Shown in pieces: positions 14,974 through 24,432 of a DNA stretch of 64,000 nucleotides; the stretch's first letter is position 1; every line of letters starts with the position of its first letter. Location of the stretch: the NCBI RefSeq assembly GCF_013410565.1, contig NZ_JACCFO010000001.1, positions 5,518,001 through 5,582,000 on the forward strand, given 5' to 3'. Source of the stretch: Streptomonospora nanhaiensis (lineage in GTDB: Bacteria > Actinomycetota > Actinomycetes > Streptosporangiales > Streptosporangiaceae). The position numbers and the translations under genes were made by a program. A model generated the notes under the pieces. It did no database searches. It saw only the letters and a list, made by a program, of their open reading frames with translations, and was not told where the DNA came from.

Positions 14974-15861
14974 ATGGAGCTGCAGCAGATGCGCTACGTC
15001 GTGGCCGTCGCCGAGACCGCCAACTTCACCCGCGCCGCCGAGCGCTGCCTGGTCGTCCAGTCGGCGCTCAGCCACCAGATCGCCCGCCTCGAACGCGAAC
15101 TCGGCGCCCGCCTGTTCGACCGCACCAGCCGCCGGGTCCGCCTGACCCCCGCCGGCGAGGCGTTCCTGCCCGCCGCCCGCCAGGCCCTGGAGGCCGCCGA
15201 GCGGGCGCGCGCCGAGGCCGCCGCGGCGGTCGGCGAGGTCCGGGGCCCGCTGGTCATCGGCGCCATCCCCACGGTGGCGGCCGTGGATTTGCCCGCCCTG
15301 CTGCGCGACTACCGGCCGCGCCACCCCGGAGTGCGGGTCCGGCTGCGCGTGGGCGGCAGCGAGGAGCTGGTCGAGCAGGTTCGGCAGGGCGGCATGGACG
15401 TCGCGTTCCTCGGCCTGCCGCTCGGCAGCCGCCCCAAGGGCGTGCGCGTCCGCGAACTCGCGCGCGGCGATCTCGCGGCCGTCGCCTCCCCCGACCACTG
15501 GCTTTCCGGCCGCGCCGAGGTGGAGCTGCGCGAGATCGCCGACGAGACCTTCGTCGACTTCTCCGCGGGCACCGCCGGGCGCGCCCAGTCCGACCAGGCG
15601 TTCGCCGCCGCCGGCCTGACCCGCGAGGTCGCCTTCGAGGTCACCGCGCCCGACTTCATCACCCGCCTGGTGCGCATGGGCCTGGGGATCAGCCTGCTGC
15701 CCGCCGCGTTCGTCCCCGAGGTCCCCGGCGTGGTCGCCGTCCCCATCCGCGACGCCCCCGCCCGGGTGGAGTACCTGGTGTGGAGCCGCTTCCGCCCCGC
15801 GCCGCCGGCCGCCGCCCTGCTGGCCGCCCTCGGCGTGGGCCCCGAGGACGGCGCCGCCTAG
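14974..15861 (+). CDS. LysR-family transcriptional regulator (295 aa)
   Basis: N-terminal winged helix-turn-helix (residues 1-60) with the classical MELQQMRYVVAVAE start, the recognition segment SALSHQIARLERELGARLFDR and RRVRLTPAGE. The effector-binding domain (about 90-290) has a periplasmic-binding fold with the GAIPT and LGISLLP motifs of the CynR/CbbR/AlsR type. The ATG at 14974 fixes the usual LysR length; no Shine-Dalgarno sequence is visible and the operator palindrome abuts the start, so the transcript may be leaderless and repressed by its own product. It is divergent from the MFS gene, its probable target. Confidence 0.92.
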   Translation: MELQQMRYVVAVAETANFTRAAERCLVVQSALSHQIARLERELGARLFDRTSRRVRLTPAGEAFLPAARQALEAAERARAEAAAAVGEVRGPLVIGAIPTVAAVDLPALLRDYRPRHPGVRVRLRVGGSEELVEQVRQGGMDVAFLGLPLGSRPKGVRVRELARGDLAAVASPDHWLSGRAEVELREIADETFVDFSAGTAGRAQSDQAFAAAGLTREVAFEVTAPDFITRLVRMGLGISLLPAAFVPEVPGVVAVPIRDAPARVEYLVWSRFRPAPPAAALLAALGVGPEDGAA

Positions 15862-16061
15862 CCTCGCCCCCCGGAGCCGCCCGACGGCGTCCTCCGTTAT
15901 GGCCGCTTGCGGACATGGATAGGCGATAGTTATCGGACGGCCACTAACAACCCGCCCCTGATATGGGACGATGCGGGGACTCTCAGCAGGAGCCGCGGAA
16001 CCGCCCACCCGCCGCCGGCGTCATATCCGCAGTTCCGCAACCCAGCAAGGAGTCGATACCT

Positions 16062-17804
16062 ATGTCCTTCGCGCAGACGGTGCGCGGGGCCGCCTCCTCG
16101 ATCGCACAAGGGGGCGATCCCCGGCAGGCGGTCTCCGACGCGCTCGGCGAGGCGGCCGAGGGGTTCGGGCCCGATCCGCGCGACTTCCTGGCCGCCCGCG
16201 AACAGGGCGCCTCCGTGGGAACGCGCATCGAGCAGCAGACCACCTCCCTCAACAACGCCGGCGAGGCGCTCAACCGCAGCTCCTTCGAGCGCGGCTCCGG
16301 CGGCCCCGTGCACGTGATCTGCCCCATGGTCATCCCCCGGGGCCGCACCTTCACCGCCATGCTGCCGGTGATCCTGCTGCTCATCGTGGGTGTCGTGGGA
16401 CAGGTCGTGACCTTCCCGGTGTCCATGGCCACCGGCCCCTTCCTCAACCCGTTCTTCGGCGTGCACTACTGGGTGCTGCTCGTCGCCATCGCCGCGTTCC
16501 TGTGGTGGCGCCAGGGCCTGGTGATGGTGCCCGACGGCTGCGCCGCGCTGATCACCCGCTTCGGCAAGCTGGAGCAGATCGTCGGCCCGGGCCGCGTCAC
16601 CCTGTTCAACCCCTGGAAGCGGGTCTCCTACATCGTCAACACCACCCGCGAGTACCCCTTCAACGCCCCCATCCGCGAGGCGCCCACCAAGAGCGGCGTC
16701 AAGGCGTCCATCGACCTGTTCGTGCAGTTCAAGATCGAGGACCCCGAGCAGTTCATCTTCGTGCTGGGCGCGGTGCAGGGCTTCCAGGAGAAGCTCAACA
16801 ACGCCATCAGCGAGGTCACGCGCAGCCTGATCTACGACCAGCAGGCGTCGGAGATCTACGACATGGTCGGCGAGAACACCGCCCGCCTGCTGGAGCAGCT
16901 CAACCAGCAGTTCCTGCCCGCGGTGCGGCTGACCAACGCCAACATCACCCACGCCGAGCCCTCCAGCCAGGAGTACCGCATGGACCTCGCGGCTCCGGAG
17001 ATGGTGCGCGTGGCCAAGGAGGCGTACACCTACGAGTACGAGCTGCAGCTCCGCAAGGAGCAGAACGAGGGCGACCTCAACAAGGAGCTCGCCTCGCTGA
17101 ACGAGACCCTCTCCGCCATCCAGGCCGACATCGCCCAGTACCAGGCGCAGATGGACACCGCCCTGGAGCGCGAGACCAACCGGGCGCGCGCCCAGGCCCG
17201 CGAGCGGTTCGTCGAGGCGGAGTCCACCGCCAACGCCAACGCCGCCCTGCTGGAGGCCCAGGCCCTGGACATCCGCGCCGTCAGCGCGGCCGAGGCGCCC
17301 GAGATCCTCAACTACCGCTACCAGCAGGACCTGCTGGACAAGCTGGAGTCGGTCGCCGACAGCCTGCCGCAGGTACTGCACATCGGGGGCGCCGACGACA
17401 CCAGCGTGGACTTCCTGCGCGTGGCCCAGAACATCATCGGCGAGGCCGAGGCCCAGCTCTTCTCCGACGAGGACATGGCCGCCATCCGCAGCCGCCTCTC
17501 GGAGATCTCCCAGCGCATCGCCGACCGCGAGGCCGAGATCGCCCGGGTGCTCCAGGCCGACGAGGACACCGTCGAGGCCGCGCCCGTGCCCGAGCAGGAC
17601 CCCAACGCCGACCGGATCGAGGAGATCCGCCAGTCGGTCGCCGACAACACCGTCGAGCAGCGGCTCGGCGCCTCCGGCGGCGCCGCCGCACCGCAGGCGC
17701 CCCAGCAGTCCCCGGCCGAGGGCGAGTTCCCCGCCCCTGACGGCCCGCCCGCGCCGTGGCCGCAGAACGGCGCCCCCGGCCCGAACGAGGGAGGTCCGCG
17801 ATGA
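16062..17804 (+). CDS. SPFH/band-7 membrane protein 1 (580 aa)
   Basis: A soluble N-terminal region (about residues 1-95) with CPMVIPRGRTF, two hydrophobic segments (about 98-120 and 133-149), then an SPFH/band-7 domain (about 150-340) starting WWRQGLVMVPDG...ITRFGKLEQIVGPGR. This is followed by a long charged coiled-coil (about 340-425) rich in Glu/Gln/Ala and a Pro/Ala-rich tail. SPFH proteins oligomerise into membrane-bound rings or scaffolds, as in stomatin, flotillin and HflKC. The ATG has AAGGAG 9 bases upstream. The TGA overlaps the ATG of a second SPFH gene (ATGA), so the two are translationally coupled and probably hetero-oligomerise. The partner or client is unknown. Confidence 0.85.
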   Translation: MSFAQTVRGAASSIAQGGDPRQAVSDALGEAAEGFGPDPRDFLAAREQGASVGTRIEQQTTSLNNAGEALNRSSFERGSGGPVHVICPMVIPRGRTFTAMLPVILLLIVGVVGQVVTFPVSMATGPFLNPFFGVHYWVLLVAIAAFLWWRQGLVMVPDGCAALITRFGKLEQIVGPGRVTLFNPWKRVSYIVNTTREYPFNAPIREAPTKSGVKASIDLFVQFKIEDPEQFIFVLGAVQGFQEKLNNAISEVTRSLIYDQQASEIYDMVGENTARLLEQLNQQFLPAVRLTNANITHAEPSSQEYRMDLAAPEMVRVAKEAYTYEYELQLRKEQNEGDLNKELASLNETLSAIQADIAQYQAQMDTALERETNRARAQARERFVEAESTANANAALLEAQALDIRAVSAAEAPEILNYRYQQDLLDKLESVADSLPQVLHIGGADDTSVDFLRVAQNIIGEAEAQLFSDEDMAAIRSRLSEISQRIADREAEIARVLQADEDTVEAAPVPEQDPNADRIEEIRQSVADNTVEQRLGASGGAAAPQAPQQSPAEGEFPAPDGPPAPWPQNGAPGPNEGGPR

Positions 17805-19264
17805 GCCAGCAGTCGGCCGAGCCCGGCAAGGGCGGCTCCAGCATCAAGGAGGCCCTGGCCTCCTGGAACGACATCGCGCGCCTGCTGCGGGGCGGCGACC
17901 AGGGCGCCCTGGTGCCCGTGGTCATCCCGCGCGACGGCCGCGGCCTGCGCTGGACGGTCCTGGTCTGGGCGGCGTTCTACCTGGTCACCACCGCCCTGCT
18001 GCTGGCGATCGTGGGCGGCCCGCTGCTCGCCTGGATCGCCGTGCCCGCGCTCGTCCTGGCCATGGCCGCGCTGCTGCTGGGCCTGCTGTGGTGGTGGCGC
18101 TCCTCCATCGTGGAGATCGAGCAGGGCACCGTCGGGGTCCTCACCCGCTACGGCGCCGTCGTCGGCCAGCTCGACCCCGGTCGGCACTACCTGTGGAACC
18201 CGTGGGCGCGGGTGGACTTCGTGGTCGACATCTCCACCGAAATCCCCTACACCGCACCGGTCCTGGCCTGCCCCACGCACGAGAACGTGCCGCTGAAGTC
18301 GATCGAGTTCTTCCTGAAGTTCCGCATCACCGACGCGGTCGCCTTCGTGCGCGGCATCGGCGCCAGCAACTTCGACCTGGTGCTGTCCAACGCCGTGCAG
18401 GACGCCATCCGCCAGCGCAGCCGCCAGGTGCGCACCGAGAGCGCCTACGACCTGCGCGGCTCCGACGTCGCCGACATGCAGGAGCTGCTCAACCGGCAGC
18501 TCAGCCGCTACGGCGTGCGCATCATGGGCTGCAACATCCCCGACGTCCAGCTGCCCAACCAGTACCAGCAGCACCTGGCCACCCGCGAGCGGGTCGCCAA
18601 GGAGCTGGTGGCCTACGAGCAGGAGTGGGAGCTGACCCGCAAGCGGCGCATCGACACCCTGCTCATGGACATCGAGCGGTCCAAGAAGACCCGCGACGCC
18701 AAGATCGTCGAGGTCAACGCGGCGCTGAACAAGGCCCGCAAGGACGTCGCGCAGATGCTGGAGGAGCAGGAGACCGAGGCCCAGCGCGTCCGCTACGAGA
18801 TCGAGACCCGCGGGCGGGCCGACCTCGTCGCCGCGCAGAACGAGGCCAAGGCCCAGCGCCGCCTGGCGACCTCCTACCGCGACAACCGCGCCGTGCTGCG
18901 CTACGAGCTGGCCCGGCGCCGCCTGGACGTGGGCGCCACGCTGGCCGAGCGCGCGCCCCAGCCGGTGGTCGTGCGCACCGACGGCAACGGGGGCGACTCC
19001 TCCGCGCTGTCCACCCTGCTGCTGGCCCAGTTCCTGCCCGAACTGGCCGGGCGCCGGGGCGGCGGCAAGGGCGGCCGCACCCGGCTGGGCGCCGGCAACC
19101 GCGGCGGCGACGACCTCGCCGACTCCGCCCAGGACGTGTTCCGGCACGCCCAGGGCGCCGTGGCCGCGGCGGCCGAGCACTCCCAGCAGGCCGCCGAGGA
19201 CCTGCGGCAGGAGCAGCAGGACCGCCAGGGCTCGGGCGGCGGCCGCAAGCAGCGCCGCCGCTGA
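17801..19264 (+). CDS. SPFH/band-7 membrane protein 2 (487 aa)
   Basis: Similar layout to the preceding gene: a short soluble start with LVPVVIPRDGRG (matching the IPRGRTF-type motif of protein 1), two adjacent hydrophobic segments (about residues 48-70 and 72-97), WWW followed by an SPFH domain (about 98-290) with TRYGAVVGQLDPGRHY, a coiled-coil (about 265-370) and a Gly/Arg/Gln-rich basic tail. The ATG at 17801 has GGAGG upstream and overlaps the previous stop. It is a paralogue-like partner rather than a copy. Membrane scaffold or protease-control roles are inferences from the family. A strong terminator follows, so the pair forms a complete two-gene operon. Confidence 0.85.
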   Translation: MSQQSAEPGKGGSSIKEALASWNDIARLLRGGDQGALVPVVIPRDGRGLRWTVLVWAAFYLVTTALLLAIVGGPLLAWIAVPALVLAMAALLLGLLWWWRSSIVEIEQGTVGVLTRYGAVVGQLDPGRHYLWNPWARVDFVVDISTEIPYTAPVLACPTHENVPLKSIEFFLKFRITDAVAFVRGIGASNFDLVLSNAVQDAIRQRSRQVRTESAYDLRGSDVADMQELLNRQLSRYGVRIMGCNIPDVQLPNQYQQHLATRERVAKELVAYEQEWELTRKRRIDTLLMDIERSKKTRDAKIVEVNAALNKARKDVAQMLEEQETEAQRVRYEIETRGRADLVAAQNEAKAQRRLATSYRDNRAVLRYELARRRLDVGATLAERAPQPVVVRTDGNGGDSSALSTLLLAQFLPELAGRRGGGKGGRTRLGAGNRGGDDLADSAQDVFRHAQGAVAAAAEHSQQAAEDLRQEQQDRQGSGGGRKQRRR

Positions 19265-19305
19265 GGCCGCGCCGCCGCGCGGCGGACAGCGCGGCGGGCA
19301 CAGGG

Positions 19306-19333
19306 AAGGGGGAGGCCGTCCGGCCTCCCCCTT
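19306..19333 (+). terminator. Rho-independent-like terminator of the SPFH operon
   Basis: A perfect 13-bp stem (AAGGGGGAGGCCG / CGGCCTCCCCCTT) with a minimal loop, followed by TTTC, 41 bases after the stop of the second SPFH gene. Confidence 0.8.
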
Positions 19334-19355
19334 TCGCGTGCGCGGCGGCGCGCGC

Positions 19356-19547
19356 TCAGGCCGCGTGGGCCAGCGCGCCGTAGCCGCAGTCGATGTCCAC
19401 CCCGTGCCGGGCGGCGATCTCCACGAGGTCCTCGATCTCGCCGGCCTGGACCAGGCACAGGTCCTCGTCGCCGCGCGCACGCGCCGACTTCAGCGCGGCG
19501 ACCGCGTCGTGGATGCGCAGGTGCAGTGTTGTCATGAACTCGGTCAT
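19356..19547 (-). CDS. Small helical protein, unknown function (63 aa)
   Basis: I do not recognise it. The sequence is a predicted helical hairpin with charged and Ala-rich faces, two Cys (one near the middle, one near the end) and an HGVDIDCGYG turn. The start at 19547 is chosen because a GGGGACGAG stretch lies upstream. A second in-frame ATG at 19535 is an alternative, and the frame opens further upstream with unlikely Arg-rich residues. Its 3' end faces the SPFH operon terminator. Confidence 0.55.
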   Translation of the reverse strand: MTEFMTTLHLRIHDAVAALKSARARGDEDLCLVQAGEIEDLVEIAARHGVDIDCGYGALAHAA

Positions 19548-19730
19548 CTCGTCCCCGTCCCTGCAGACGTCAGTGCGAGCCTTTGTCGCGGCTCCATGTC
19601 TACCGGGCGTTGATAAGAGGAAGGTGAGACGGCGCGCCCGCGGGCGCGCCAAGAGCCGGTGAGAAGGCCCACGCGGGGCCGGGGAACCCGGGCGTGTCGG
19701 CGCGGCGCGCGGGCCGCGCCGGTACTCGGG

Positions 19731-20372
19731 TCAGTACTCGCTCCAGGAGTACCAGTCGCCGGAGATGTGCTCGTAGACCACGCCGCCGTGGCCCTCGACG
19801 AACACGTCGGTGGGCAGCTCCTTGCGGCTGTAGGCCAGCCCCGAGGCGTCCAGCAGCCCGGCGCCGCGCACGGTGTAGCGGGTGACGCCGTCGGGGGTGA
19901 CCGTGAGCGCCTCCAGCGGGTACATGCCCGCCCACTGGTCCAGCGGCATGGTGGAGGCGGGGTCGGCGGTCTTGCGGACCTCCTCAAGCGCGGCCACCGA
20001 CGACTCCACGCGCGCCTGCAGCGGGATGTCGGTCACTGACAGCACGATGGCGGCCAGCGCGATCAGCGGCGCGGAGATCCAGCGCAGCCAGTACCGCAGG
20101 ATCATCGGCCGCGCGATGCTCATGGCGATCCCCAGCCGCAGCGCCCCCATGGCGGCCAGCAGCGCGCCGCCGCCCATGCCGAGCAGGAAGCTGGGCAGGT
20201 GGCCGCCGGGCACGCTGTCCTCGTAGAGCAGGATCAGCCCGACGAGGGTGCACGCGGGGATGTAGAGGCGGCCGGGCGGCCGCGACGCCCATTCCGTCAG
20301 CCGCTGCCGCGGAGTCGGGGGATGGGCGATCTCGATGAGCTTCGCGACCGAGCCCTCTTCGGTGGCGGACAT
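19731..20372 (-). CDS. Membrane protein, unknown function (213 aa)
   Basis: Not recognised. A soluble N-terminus of about 35 residues is followed by hydrophobic segments at about residues 36-50, 58-80 and 96-113. A C-terminal extracytoplasmic or cytoplasmic domain of about 100 residues (charged, with a Trp/Tyr-rich end) completes it. GAGGGGAAA lies just before the ATG, so the start is well supported. It is separated by 183 bases from the small helical-protein gene downstream on the same strand and by 65 bases from the next upstream gene. Confidence 0.7.
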   Translation of the reverse strand: MSATEEGSVAKLIEIAHPPTPRQRLTEWASRPPGRLYIPACTLVGLILLYEDSVPGGHLPSFLLGMGGGALLAAMGALRLGIAMSIARPMILRYWLRWISAPLIALAAIVLSVTDIPLQARVESSVAALEEVRKTADPASTMPLDQWAGMYPLEALTVTPDGVTRYTVRGAGLLDASGLAYSRKELPTDVFVEGHGGVVYEHISGDWYSWSEY

Positions 20373-20437
20373 GAGCGGGTTTCCCCTCGGGGGTGAGCGG
20401 GTCCGCCCGAGGGCGCGGGGGTGCCTGGGCGGACGGG

Positions 20438-20944
20438 TCAGGTACGGGAGGGCCGCCTGAACGCGGCCCGGCCCCCAGGATACGGGAGCGGCGGCGCTTC
20501 ATCAGGCCGACGCCCGGACCTTTGGCCACCGGTTTCGGCCCGGCGCGCCGGGCCGAACCCCCGCGCCGCCGGTCCGCGCCGCCGCAGGTGCCGCCCCAGG
20601 GCCAGCCGGCCCGGCCGCACCGCCCCCAGCACGCACAGCGCCGCCGCGGCCACCCACCACGGCCCGTCCGCGCCGCCCGCCTGCGCCGCCGCCACCGGCG
20701 GGCCCAGCGCGCTCACCGCGACGGCCGCCAGCACCGCGCCGCTCACCCGCGGCGCCACCCCCGCGGCGAACGCCGCCGCGCAGGCCGCCACCGCCCAGCC
20801 CAGCGGCGAGGGGCCGGCGTCAGCGCCCCACCAGCCGGGCAGCGCGCCCCAGGCGTGCTCCGCCACGATCCAGCCCGCCGCGATCCGGCCCGCCAGGGCC
20901 GCGCCGTCGTACAGCGCCACGGCGCCGTCCGCGCTCCGCCTCAC
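20438..20944 (-). CDS. Small membrane protein, possibly DoxX-like (168 aa)
   Basis: Four hydrophobic stretches (about residues 15-33, 47-65, 68-87 and 93-112) and a long Arg/Pro-rich basic tail. The first helix (AGRIAAGWIVAEHAWGALPG) faintly recalls DoxX-family membrane proteins, but the evidence is thin. The GTG at 20944 has GGAGAGGGGCGG upstream. The tail may be overextended: the frame could be reading through GC-rich non-coding DNA at its 3' end. It is probably a real membrane protein, with function unknown. Confidence 0.5.
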   Translation of the reverse strand: MRRSADGAVALYDGAALAGRIAAGWIVAEHAWGALPGWWGADAGPSPLGWAVAACAAAFAAGVAPRVSGAVLAAVAVSALGPPVAAAQAGGADGPWWVAAAALCVLGAVRPGRLALGRHLRRRGPAARGFGPARRAETGGQRSGRRPDEAPPLPYPGGRAAFRRPSRT

Positions 20945-21088
20945 GCCTACCGCCCCTCTCCTCGGCCACGTGGAGCCAAGCGGAAACTACCGAACGTGAC
21001 CGCCCTCGCCGTGCGTCACACGCGGTGGTCCGGCGAAAACCGCCCGCCGATCCCGCCGTAAAGGGTGTGGCGGCGCCGCGCGAACCCC

Positions 21089-21094
21089 TAGGCT
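21089..21094 (+). promoter_or_regulatory. -10 element of a leaderless rnhB transcript
   Basis: TAGGCT ends 6 bases before the GTG start of rnhB. A transcript starting 6-7 bases after the hexamer would begin at the start codon itself. No Shine-Dalgarno sequence is present. Confidence 0.65.
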
Positions 21095-21100
21095 TGTCCC

Positions 21101-21811
21101 GTGGTCCAGACATCCCCGAGCACCCCGGCGCCGGCCGGCGCCCCGCCGGTGCCGTGCTACGACCTCGAACGCGAACTCGCGGCCGAGGGCGCGGTCCTGG
21201 TCGCGGGAGTCGACGAGGTCGGCCGCGGCGCCTGGGCCGGCCCCGTGGTGGTGTGCGCCGCCGTCACCGACGGCACCCCGCCGCCCGACGGCCTCACCGA
21301 CTCCAAGCGGCTCACCCCCCAGCGCCGCACCGCCATGGCCGAACTCCTGCGGCCCTGGGTGCGCGACCACGCCTTCGGCCAGGCCGACCCCGCCGAGATC
21401 GACGACCTCGGCATGACCCGCGCGCTGCGCCTGGCGGCCACCCGCGCGCTGGCCGGGCTGCGCCAACGCCCCGACGCCGTCATCCTCGACGGCAAGCACG
21501 ACTTCCTGGGCGGCCCCTGGCGGGTGCGCACGCAGATCCAGGCCGACCTCACCTGCGTCAGCGTCGCGGCCGCCTCGGTGCTGGCCAAGGTGCACCGCGA
21601 CACGTACATGGCCGCCCTGGACACCCGGTTCCCCGACTACGGGTTCGCCACCGGCGTGGGCTACCCCTCGCCGGCCCACCGCGCCGCGCTGGCCGAACTC
21701 GGCCCCACCCCCCACCACCGCATGAGCTGGGCCTACCTCGACGACCTGCCCAAGTGGCGGCACCTGCGGCGCCCCCGGCCGCAGCCCGACGGCCAGACGG
21801 CCCTGCTGTAG
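21101..21811 (+). CDS. rnhB: Ribonuclease HII (236 aa)
   Basis: Removes ribonucleotides misincorporated in DNA and cuts RNA-DNA hybrids, using two metal ions. The N-terminal signature [14 protein letters not shown] supplies Asp38 and Glu39, and LDGKHD supplies the third acid, Asp130. The motif [14 protein letters not shown] and the GYPSxxH stretch of RNase HII are also present. The N-terminal 18 residues are a Pro-rich extension before the core. The GTG at 21101 coincides with the predicted transcription start (leaderless). It is a housekeeping enzyme, and its neighbours are not functionally linked. Confidence 0.96.
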   Translation: MVQTSPSTPAPAGAPPVPCYDLERELAAEGAVLVAGVDEVGRGAWAGPVVVCAAVTDGTPPPDGLTDSKRLTPQRRTAMAELLRPWVRDHAFGQADPAEIDDLGMTRALRLAATRALAGLRQRPDAVILDGKHDFLGGPWRVRTQIQADLTCVSVAAASVLAKVHRDTYMAALDTRFPDYGFATGVGYPSPAHRAALAELGPTPHHRMSWAYLDDLPKWRHLRRPRPQPDGQTALL

Positions 21812-21916
21812 GGGCCGCCCCGCACCCGACACGGACCCCCGCCGGGCCCGGCTCCTTATGAAAGTTCCGCGTTTCGCGGCAATATGGACCCGTTAAGGCA
21901 AGCGAAGGGACGCCGG

Positions 21917-24358
21917 ATGCCGCGCGACGAACGCTCCCAGACCACGGAGCGGCCCGAGGGCCCCTCCGCCCTGGGGCGGATGCGGGCGGCCTACTACGGG
22001 GTCCCGCTGCGCACCCGCGCGGTCGCGGCCCTGGTGGCCGTCACCGTCCTGGCCGTCGCGGCGCTGCTCACCGGCCTGCCGGTGATCACCACCGTCGGCG
22101 TCACCGTGGCCGTGCTGCTGGTGTTCGCCGCGCTGATGCGCTCCACCGACGCCGTGGCCACCACCCTCATCGCCATCGGCTGGACCGCCCTGGCCTACAC
22201 GCTCTTCCTCATCCCCATCCCCGTCGCCGAGGCGTCGTTCCTGCTCCTGCTGCCCCTGCTGCCGCTGGGGGTGTCGCTGGCCGCCACCCGCATCCAGGAG
22301 TTCCCGGTCTGGCACACCACCCTGCTGGCGCTGCTCATCGCCCTCATCGTCGGCATGAGCGTGTCGCTGGCCGGGATGCTCGCCGGGTCCGCCCCGCCCG
22401 CCCTGGGCCTGGTCTGCGCCACCGCCGCGGCGGCCCTGGCGCTGGGCTGGCGCGCGGTGGCCGCCTACCGGCTGCGCCGCACCATGCGCGAACTCGGCGC
22501 GCCGCCCCCCACCCGCCACACCACCACGCGAGGGGCGGTGCCGCCCGCCGCCGGAGCCCGCCCCGACTCCCGCGAGCGCGCCACCGAGGGGCGGCGCGCC
22601 CGCGCCGCCCGCGACCCCGGCGACGACGCCGCCCCCATCCCGGTCGACGAGGCGCTGGCCGAACTGGAGAACATGATCGGGCTGGACCCGGTCAAGCAGC
22701 AGGTGCGCGCGATCGCCGCCTCCATCGAGGCCGCCCGGCTGCGCGCCGACGCCGGCTACGCCGTCGACAAGCCGCTGCGCCACCTGGTGTTCTCCGGGCC
22801 GCCCGGCACCGGCAAGACCAGCGTGGCCCGCACGCTGGCCACGATCTTCCACTCCTTCGGGCTGCTGCCCACCCCGCGCGTGGTCGAGGCCCAGCGCGCC
22901 GACCTGGTCGGCGAGTACCTCGGCGCCACCGCCATCAAGACCAACGAGCTGGTCGACCGCGCGCTGGGCGGCGTGCTGTTCATCGACGAGGCGTACTCCC
23001 TGGTCAACGACGGCGACGGCCAGCCCGACCGGTTCGGCAACGAGGCCGTGCAGACCCTGCTCAAGCGCGCCGAGGACGACCGCGACCGGCTCGTCATGAT
23101 CCTGGCCGGCTACGAGGGCGAGATGGACCGCTTCCTGGCCTCCAACCCCGGCCTGGCCTCGCGGTTCGCCACCCGCATCACCTTCCCCAGCTACACCGCC
23201 GACGAACTGCAGCGGATCGCCGAGTCCCTCTTCGAGCAGCGCGGCGACCTGCTCGACGACGAGGCCCGCCCGGCGCTGCGCCGCCGGTTCGACCAGACCG
23301 TGCGCGGCGGCGCCATCGACGACCTCGGCAACGGCCGGTTCGTGCGCTCCCTGGTCGAGAAGGCCGCCGAGGCGCGCGACGTCCGGGTGGTCACCGCCGA
23401 GGCCGACCAGGGCCGCCCCGAGGCCCGCGAGCTGGTCACCGTGCGCGCCCCCGACATCGCCACCGCCTTCGACTCCCTGACCCGGCGGCTGCCCGGGTTC
23501 GGCGAGACCCCCGACATCGAGCAGGCGCTGGCCGAGCTGGACTCCATGATCGGGCTGGAGCCCGTCAAGCGGCAGGTGCGCTCGATCGTGGCCCAGCTGC
23601 AGATGGCCAAGCTGCGCGAGGAGCAGGGGCTGCGCAACCACCCGCCGATGCGGCACTTCGTCTTCTCCGGGCCGCCCGGCACCGGCAAGACCTCCGTCGC
23701 CCGCATCCTGGGCCGGGTCTTCGCCGCGCTGGGCCTGCTCAGCCGCGCCGACGTGGTCGAGGCCCAGCGCGCCGACCTGGTCGGCGAGCACCTGGGCGCC
23801 ACCGCCATCAAGACCGGCAAGCTGGTCGACCGCGCGCTGGGCGGGGTGCTGTTCGTGGACGAGGCCTACTCCCTGGCCAACCCCGGCTACAGCGGCGGCG
23901 ACGCCTTCGGCGCCGAGGCGATCCAGACCCTGCTCAAGCGGGCCGAGGACGACCGCGACCGGCTGGTGGTCGTGCTGGCGGGCTACCCCGCCGAGATGGA
24001 CCGCTTCCTGGCCAGCAACGCCGGCCTGTCCTCGCGGTTCAACGTCCGGGTGGCCTTCCCCAGCTACACCCCCGAGGAGCTGACCGAGATCGCCGAGGTG
24101 GTGGCCGCCCGCACCGGCGACACCTTCGACCCCTCCGCCCGCGAGGACCTGCGCAAGATCTTCGGCTACGTGTGCGACTCCGGCTGGATCGACGAGCTGG
24201 GCAACGGCCGGTTCGCCCGCTCCCTGTTCGAGAAGGCGTGCTCCCACCGCGACGTCCGCGTCGCCGAGGAGCTGGGCGACGCCGCCACGGCCGCCGACCT
24301 CACCCGCGTCACCAGCGCCGACGTCCGCCAGGCCTACGCCGAGGTCACCCAGCGCTGA
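21917..24358 (+). CDS. Membrane-anchored protein with two CbbX/SpoVK-type AAA+ domains (813 aa)
   Basis: About six hydrophobic segments occupy residues 25-190, followed by a Pro/Arg-rich linker. Two tandem AAA+ modules then follow: Walker A GPPGTGKT at residues 294-301 and again at 585-592, each with LFxDEAYSL Walker B and an LIGLDPVK or MIGLEPVK entry motif typical of CbbX/SpoVK ATPases. Each module also has the AGYxxEMDRFLxSNxGLxSRF sensor/arginine region. EccA of type VII secretion has one such domain behind TPR repeats; here a membrane domain replaces the TPRs and the module is duplicated. It probably remodels a membrane-associated complex by ATP hydrolysis; the client is unknown. The ATG at 21917 (AAGGGA upstream) is preferred over the ATG at 21884. 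Confidence 0.85.
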   Translation: MPRDERSQTTERPEGPSALGRMRAAYYGVPLRTRAVAALVAVTVLAVAALLTGLPVITTVGVTVAVLLVFAALMRSTDAVATTLIAIGWTALAYTLFLIPIPVAEASFLLLLPLLPLGVSLAATRIQEFPVWHTTLLALLIALIVGMSVSLAGMLAGSAPPALGLVCATAAAALALGWRAVAAYRLRRTMRELGAPPPTRHTTTRGAVPPAAGARPDSRERATEGRRARAARDPGDDAAPIPVDEALAELENMIGLDPVKQQVRAIAASIEAARLRADAGYAVDKPLRHLVFSGPPGTGKTSVARTLATIFHSFGLLPTPRVVEAQRADLVGEYLGATAIKTNELVDRALGGVLFIDEAYSLVNDGDGQPDRFGNEAVQTLLKRAEDDRDRLVMILAGYEGEMDRFLASNPGLASRFATRITFPSYTADELQRIAESLFEQRGDLLDDEARPALRRRFDQTVRGGAIDDLGNGRFVRSLVEKAAEARDVRVVTAEADQGRPEARELVTVRAPDIATAFDSLTRRLPGFGETPDIEQALAELDSMIGLEPVKRQVRSIVAQLQMAKLREEQGLRNHPPMRHFVFSGPPGTGKTSVARILGRVFAALGLLSRADVVEAQRADLVGEHLGATAIKTGKLVDRALGGVLFVDEAYSLANPGYSGGDAFGAEAIQTLLKRAEDDRDRLVVVLAGYPAEMDRFLASNAGLSSRFNVRVAFPSYTPEELTEIAEVVAARTGDTFDPSAREDLRKIFGYVCDSGWIDELGNGRFARSLFEKACSHRDVRVAEELGDAATAADLTRVTSADVRQAYAEVTQR

Positions 24359-24432
24359 CGGCCGCGGCCGGCCCGCCCGCCCCGCGCGCGCCGGGTCCGG
24401 GGACGGCCCCGCGCCCGCCGGGGCGCCCCTGC

